From IMG/VR virus record IMGVR_UViG_3300025789_000035, positions 1 through 64,000 of that record: a stretch of DNA of 64,000 nucleotides. One strand, written 5' to 3'. Numbering within the stretch: position 1 is the first letter of the stretch; each line of letters starts with the position of its first letter. Shown in pieces: positions 59,490-64,000 of this stretch. The notes below the pieces were generated by a model. The model saw only the letters and a program-made list of their open reading frames with translations, did not search any database and was not told where the DNA came from. Made by a program: the position numbers and the translations under genes. Origin of the DNA: a virus.

Positions 59490-60056
59490 ATGGCTAATCA
59501 ATATTTTAATGCTAGATACGGTATAACTACCGGAAATATTACATTAGATGCCGCACCCGGGAATATAACGGCAAACAATGCCAATATTGGTAACAAATTA
59601 ACTGTTAATAATTTTGCTTTAGTTGGTAATTTGGTATCAAATATCATACCAAACGCTAATGTAACATATCAAATTGGTAACGCTGCATTTGAATTATTAA
59701 CAGTATATTCAAGCAATATAAATCTGTCAGGTAACATAAATCTTGGTGCTCAGACTATATCATCCAATAACGATGGTGTCATATTAAGCAATACTGTATT
59801 TGCAAATGGAGCCAATATAGGCAATGCAAATATAAACAACCTATCAGTAAATAATCAATTAACGATAAATAGTAGTATCAACTCCACATCCACAGATTCG
59901 GGCAGTTTGGTCACAAAAGGTGGAGCAGGGGTAGAAAAAGATTTGTATGTAGGGGGTGCAATTCATTTAGCTAATAATAACGGTGGAACAACATCAAAAG
60001 TTTACCTAGCATACAATGAATTGGCATCAGGATTAGATATTAATTTTAATAGTTAA
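59490..60056 (+). CDS. Small beta-repeat virion protein, 188 aa
   Basis: Repeats of G-N-x-x-x-x strands (ITTGNITLDAAPGNITAN, ANITYQIGN-type) end in a compact part with STDSGSLVTKGGAGVEKDLYVGG. That is the well-known fibre motif in which a short loop precedes a chaperone-like or knob domain. AGGAAA lies upstream. Likely a fibre accessory protein. Confidence 0.55.
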   Translation: MANQYFNARYGITTGNITLDAAPGNITANNANIGNKLTVNNFALVGNLVSNIIPNANVTYQIGNAAFELLTVYSSNINLSGNINLGAQTISSNNDGVILSNTVFANGANIGNANINNLSVNNQLTINSSINSTSTDSGSLVTKGGAGVEKDLYVGGAIHLANNNGGTTSKVYLAYNELASGLDINFNS

Positions 60057-60067
60057 AAAGGGAAAAT

Positions 60068-60970
60068 ATGGTATCACCAACAAGAATTGGAGCAAGATTA
60101 GTAAACGATGGTACACTATATGTGTACGAACCGTCTAATATTGATGAAGGTTTAGATGAATACACACAAACCAATATTAGTTTCACAAGAACTAATGTAT
60201 TTGCAAAAGAGTTTGATGAAGTTACAATTGCAACACATGCTCCATCAGGTGGCAGTATTCAACTTAATGGTAGTAGTCAAAAGTTAAATATTACCGGAAG
60301 TCTTGGTGATTTTGAATTTGATTCGAATGATTTCACGATTGAGGGCTGGTTTTATCTAAATGATAACACTAAGTATACAAGACTTTGGTGTTTCCCTGAT
60401 GGTGATAACTTAGAGGTACAAAGTGGTAGTTTATATTATTGGAATGGTAGTAGTACTATTCTTAATAGTGGTGCTAGTACAGTACCCCAAGGTGCTTGGT
60501 TCAATGTTGCTTTGGTAAAACATCAGGGGCATGTAACAGTATATTTGGGTGGATCATCTGTTATCACCGATAGCAATCCATATAATTCACGTGGTTCAAG
60601 AGCATTAACCATTGGTGGTGAAGTTAGTGGATTGGGAGTAAATGATGATCCTGCATCAGCTGGTTGGTTAGATGGATATGTAACAAATTTTAGAATTGTG
60701 AAAGGTGCTGCATTGTATTTAAGTAATTTTAGTACACCGTATGCACCTTTTAACAGTATTGACAATACAGTCTTGCTACTTAATGCAGCAGTTACTGGTC
60801 ATTTATTAACAGATAGCTCTGCTAGCGCACACACCGTTACAGGTATAGGTAACCCTACTTATAGTAGTACGTCACCACTATCAAGTGTGTATAACGGTGC
60901 AATGAAACAGCTCAAAAACGGAACTATACAAGTAGGTAATGAGTTTGATGAAACAACAGTATTATCGTAA
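60068..60970 (+). CDS. Virion protein with LamG/concanavalin-like domain
   Basis: 300 residues. Residues about 60-235 match the laminin-G-3 jelly-roll pattern: SIQLNGSSQKLNI, FTIEGWFYLND, GAWFNVALVKHQGHVTVYLGG, RALTIGGE, WLDGYVTNFRIVKGAALY and F-x-x-PYAPF. These domains bind carbohydrates and occur in phage tail proteins. The N- and C-terminal segments resemble fibre-attached linkers (RLVNDGTLYVYEP; MKQLKNGTIQVGNEFDETT). AAGGGAAAAT precedes the ATG. Sugar binding is inferred. Confidence 0.7.
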   Translation: MVSPTRIGARLVNDGTLYVYEPSNIDEGLDEYTQTNISFTRTNVFAKEFDEVTIATHAPSGGSIQLNGSSQKLNITGSLGDFEFDSNDFTIEGWFYLNDNTKYTRLWCFPDGDNLEVQSGSLYYWNGSSTILNSGASTVPQGAWFNVALVKHQGHVTVYLGGSSVITDSNPYNSRGSRALTIGGEVSGLGVNDDPASAGWLDGYVTNFRIVKGAALYLSNFSTPYAPFNSIDNTVLLLNAAVTGHLLTDSSASAHTVTGIGNPTYSSTSPLSSVYNGAMKQLKNGTIQVGNEFDETTVLS

Positions 60971-61012
60971 GTAATACATAAAAAATTTAAGAAACATTTA
61001 AGGAAATAAAAA

Positions 61013-64000
61013 ATGGCAAAATTAAAAGACACGCACGTATACGGTAATATTAATATTGATAACTTATTAAACGTTACTAATGACGCAACTTTCTCCGGTA
61101 ATGCGACAGTTACTGGTAATCTAACAGTAATGGGTACAACTACTACTGTTAATAGTACAACAGTTCAAGTAGAAGGTCCAATTGTACAACAAGGTTCAGG
61201 TCCAAATGGTACAGCACTAACTAATTCAGATGGTAAAGATCGCGGTTTACAATTATCATATTATGATAGCGGTGCAGTAGATGCATTCTTGGGATATTTA
61301 CCAGGATCAAGTACATTTACATTAGCTAAAGATGCAACAATTAGTACTGATGTTGTTGTTGTAAACAAATATGGTAATTTAAATCTTGGAACATATGCAT
61401 TAGCTAACGTAGGACATGCAAATGCAGCTGGTGTTATTACTGCTGACGGTGGTGGATTAGGAAATCTTACAGGTGCTAACGTTACAGGTACTGTAGCAAA
61501 TGCAAATTATGCAAGTTATGCTGGTATAGTAACTGGTAATGCACAAAGTAATATTACAAGTCTTGGAACATTGTCAGGTTTAACTATTGACGGTGGTGAT
61601 TTAAGCGTACAAAACGCCAATATAATTACCAGCGGTAGTATAACTGCAAACGGTGATTTAACAATTGGTATTGCTAGTGGTGCAGGTGCAAATTCAGCAA
61701 ATGCAAACATTTACGGTAACTTGAATGTTACCGGTACAATCACTGGTACAATTAATGCTACAATTGAAGCTAAAGGTAATTCATGGGATATACAGTACAA
61801 AGATAATACTGGAAATACTGCAGGTTCAGATGCATTCAAGTTTGATGTAGGTAATAGAAATACAGTAACTGTTGGTAGTAAATTTACTTTTGTAGGTGAC
61901 ACTGGTGTTGCAAATATCGGTGGAGATATTAATTTAACAAATGCAAATACTAGTATTAACGGTACTAATGTAACTGCTAATGCAGGTACTACATTAGTAT
62001 TAAAAGGCGGCACATCTAATATTACTGCAAATGCCAGTGGACTTTTTATTGCTACATCAACCGGAAATGCTAATTTTGATGCTAATGCTAATTTAACTGT
62101 ATCAGGAACTGCTAATTTCTCAGGTGGTAATTTTACAGTTAATGCAAATGGCAATGTAGTTGCTAAAGGTACTGCTAACATTGCAAATGGTAACTTAACA
62201 GTTGATGCAAATGGTAATCTAGTTGCTAAAGGTACTGCTAACATTGCAAATGGTAACTTAACAGTTGATGCAAATGGTAATCTAGTTGCTAAAGGTACTG
62301 CTAACATTGCAAATGGTAACTTAACAGTTGATGCAAATGGTAATGTAAACGCTGCTGGTTATGGTAGTTTTGCTGAAGTGTATATTACTGATGCAGGTGG
62401 CGGTGGTTATAACGGTGAACTTTTATTCATTAATGACAGTACTGGATTAGTCAATGGAGCTAGTGATCTTACATATTTGAGCAGCGTATTAAGCGCACCA
62501 AATATCGACATATCAACTGATGCAAACATTCAAGGTAATGTAACATTAAGCAATTCTTTACATACTGCAGGTAATTTATTGACTACAAACACAAATGGTA
62601 ATATTATTGATTCAAATGTATCATTCAGTACTGATACATTGACATTAACAAACGCAAATGTAACTGCTAATCTAAAAACTGCTAATTTGCAAGTTACAAG
62701 TTTTGCTAATACAGGTATTCCAATCGCTGACGTAAACGGTAATCTATCTACTAGTACAAACTTAACATTTAGTTCTAATACATTATTCACAACAGCTGCA
62801 AATGTAAGCGGACAAGTAACAGCATCTCATGTTGCAGTAAACACATTAAGCAACACACAAGTTGTATTTTCTGATGCAAGTGGTAACTTGATAGGAAGTG
62901 CAAGTTTAACATTTAATACTGATTCAAATACACTAACTGCAGGTAATATCACATCTACTCATGCATTCAAAGCTGCTAACATTTATGATACTGATTTGAA
63001 TTTGAATAGTATTGTGTTTGCAGATATGGGAGGTTTATTAACACAAAATGCTAACTTTACATTTGATCCAAGTACTGGTGTTGAATTATTCACTACTGGT
63101 AATGCAAATGTTAAACATAACTTTGAAGCTGCAAATGTACAAGTATCTGGCTTGAATGTTTCAGGTGGTATGGTATATACTGATGTAAATGGTAATCTAA
63201 AAAATGCAAGTAATGTCGCATACAACGCTGTATCAGACACACTAACATTGACTGGTAATATTACATCAAATTATGCTAATATTACTGCTAATATAAAAAC
63301 AGGTGGATTATTAACTGACAATTTATATTATTCAAATGGTACTGCATGGGACTTTGCTAAAGCAAATGGTAACACATATGACATTCAGTTTAAGAGTACA
63401 TCAGGTGATTTACAAGGTAGTGATAACTTTAGATTTGATGCGACAAGCAATACATTAACAGTAACAGGTAACGCCAACGTAACTACAGTTAATGCTACAA
63501 CAGGTAATATTACTACAGTTAATTCTACTTATTTAAATGCTACAGGTAACGCAAATGTAACAGGTAATGTTTCAGCAAATAATGTCTCAGTAACAACTGA
63601 TTTATCTGTGACAGGTAATGCAAATGTAACTACTAATTTAAATGTAATAGGTACTGCAAATGTAACAGGTAATGTTTCATTATCAAATAACTTAGCCGTA
63701 ACAGGTAATGCAAATGTTACTACTGACTTGAATGTTACGGGTAATGCAAATGTAACAGGTAATGTTTCATTTGCAAATAACTTATCTGTAACAGGAAGCG
63801 CAAATGTAACTGCTAATTTAAATGTAACCGGACATGCTAATATTAATGGTTACTTAAATGCAGGTGATACTGTTATTACTGGTAATTTAACTGTTACAGG
63901 TGTTACAACTAGTATCAACACTACTACATCACAATTAACCGATCCGTTAATTGACTTAGGTACTGGTGCAAATGGTGCTTCATTGACAGTTAATGATGCA
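61013..64000 (+). CDS. Giant beta-repeat fibre protein, partial (runs off the window)
   Basis: Open from ATG 61013 (AAGGAAAT upstream) to the window end: 996 codons without a stop. Begins MAKLKDTHVYGNINID and is almost entirely 10-14-residue beta strands (GNANVTTNLNVTGNANVTGN type), consistent with a trimeric beta-helix fibre. A GPNGTALTNSDGKDRG ... DAFLGY module at about 61180-61290 is shared with the 1068-residue protein, and a second copy starts at about 63930 (DPLIDLGTGANGASLTVND). A 63-base unit is repeated in tandem at 62159-62347. The C-terminal (probably receptor-binding) domain lies beyond the window. Confidence 0.7.
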   Translation, partial: MAKLKDTHVYGNINIDNLLNVTNDATFSGNATVTGNLTVMGTTTTVNSTTVQVEGPIVQQGSGPNGTALTNSDGKDRGLQLSYYDSGAVDAFLGYLPGSSTFTLAKDATISTDVVVVNKYGNLNLGTYALANVGHANAAGVITADGGGLGNLTGANVTGTVANANYASYAGIVTGNAQSNITSLGTLSGLTIDGGDLSVQNANIITSGSITANGDLTIGIASGAGANSANANIYGNLNVTGTITGTINATIEAKGNSWDIQYKDNTGNTAGSDAFKFDVGNRNTVTVGSKFTFVGDTGVANIGGDINLTNANTSINGTNVTANAGTTLVLKGGTSNITANASGLFIATSTGNANFDANANLTVSGTANFSGGNFTVNANGNVVAKGTANIANGNLTVDANGNLVAKGTANIANGNLTVDANGNLVAKGTANIANGNLTVDANGNVNAAGYGSFAEVYITDAGGGGYNGELLFINDSTGLVNGASDLTYLSSVLSAPNIDISTDANIQGNVTLSNSLHTAGNLLTTNTNGNIIDSNVSFSTDTLTLTNANVTANLKTANLQVTSFANTGIPIADVNGNLSTSTNLTFSSNTLFTTAANVSGQVTASHVAVNTLSNTQVVFSDASGNLIGSASLTFNTDSNTLTAGNITSTHAFKAANIYDTDLNLNSIVFADMGGLLTQNANFTFDPSTGVELFTTGNANVKHNFEAANVQVSGLNVSGGMVYTDVNGNLKNASNVAYNAVSDTLTLTGNITSNYANITANIKTGGLLTDNLYYSNGTAWDFAKANGNTYDIQFKSTSGDLQGSDNFRFDATSNTLTVTGNANVTTVNATTGNITTVNSTYLNATGNANVTGNVSANNVSVTTDLSVTGNANVTTNLNVIGTANVTGNVSLSNNLAVTGNANVTTDLNVTGNANVTGNVSFANNLSVTGSANVTANLNVTGHANINGYLNAGDTVITGNLTVTGVTTSINTTTSQLTDPLIDLGTGANGASLTVNDA
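62159..62347 (+). repeat. Tandem repeat, 63-base unit, three copies
   Basis: The unit starting GTTGCTAAAGGTACTGC recurs at 62159, 62222 and 62285 with almost no sequence change, encoding a 21-residue beta-repeat (VAKGTANIANGN plus LTVDANGN). In-frame, so copy-number change would lengthen or shorten the fibre without breaking it. Confidence 0.92.

Noticed and set aside
61711-62307. 198-residue minus-strand ORF with repeated LAVPLATRLPFA
   Set aside because: Antisense shadow of the tandem beta-repeats in the fibre gene.
62159-62347. CRISPR-like periodicity
   Set aside because: Units are contiguous, in-frame and encode fibre strands; there are no unique spacers between repeats.

Overview
This window is part of the genome of a large, AT-rich, T4-superfamily myovirus (contractile-tailed, tailed-phage class). 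It carries recognisable homologues of the T4 baseplate wedge (gp6, gp25, gp53), baseplate hub and spike (gp5-like), tail-assembly protein gp26, recombination nuclease gp46/gp47, late sigma factor gp55, and head genes gp20, gp21, gp22 and gp23. The asparagine-rich, beta-helical fibre proteins and the T4-like modules are of the type seen in aquatic (marine or freshwater) myoviruses. The host cannot be named from the sequence. A phage-encoded circularly permuted, two-piece tmRNA points towards an alphaproteobacterial, betaproteobacterial or cyanobacterial connection, because those are the lineages known to have permuted ssrA.

Layout. (1) Positions 1-800, minus strand: three tiny genes and a permuted tmRNA with its own terminator and a late-promoter-like box. 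(2) 798-10957, minus: host-contact proteins, namely a glycine-rich adhesin, a 2238-residue fibre with an N-terminal esterase, a fibre with a Peptidase_G2-like C-terminus, and two small virion proteins. (3) 10973-38717, minus: a 5627-residue giant structural protein followed upstream by the baseplate block (gp6, gp25, gp5-like, a hub-like protein, gp53 and a tube/baseplate protein). (4) 38837-43550, plus: gp55-like sigma, gp47, gp46 and a PD-(D/E)XK nuclease, with sigma70-like promoters. (5) 43551-44092: no convincing gene, but dense perfect hairpins, a candidate large structured RNA. (6) 44093-45144, minus: the gp26-like gene with a textbook -1 frameshift site joining it to a 76-codon extension. 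(7) 45208-54360, plus: tape-measure-like protein with an M15 peptidase domain, then portal, core proteins, protease, a GIY-YIG homing endonuclease, scaffold and major capsid protein. (8) 54452-64000, plus: a second cluster of repetitive beta-structured virion proteins, the last running off the window.

How it works together. The gp55-like factor should direct late transcription from the recurrent (G/T/C)ATAAATA boxes found in front of the morphogenesis genes on both strands. gp46/gp47 and the adjacent nuclease serve recombination-dependent replication and DNA processing. The head cluster builds the prohead (portal, core, protease, scaffold, capsid). The baseplate and fibre genes build a tail with an unusually large external protein complement. 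The spike protein has no lysozyme domain that I can see, while the tape-measure-like protein carries a predicted peptidoglycan peptidase that could do the wall-opening job.

The features most worth following are the -1 frameshift element in the gp26-like gene, the permuted tmRNA with tag (A)ANDSVFQLAA, the candidate structured RNA at 43555-44040, the esterase-fibre fusion, and genes whose start codons sit exactly where late transcripts should begin. All identifications are by reading the sequence; no database search was run.
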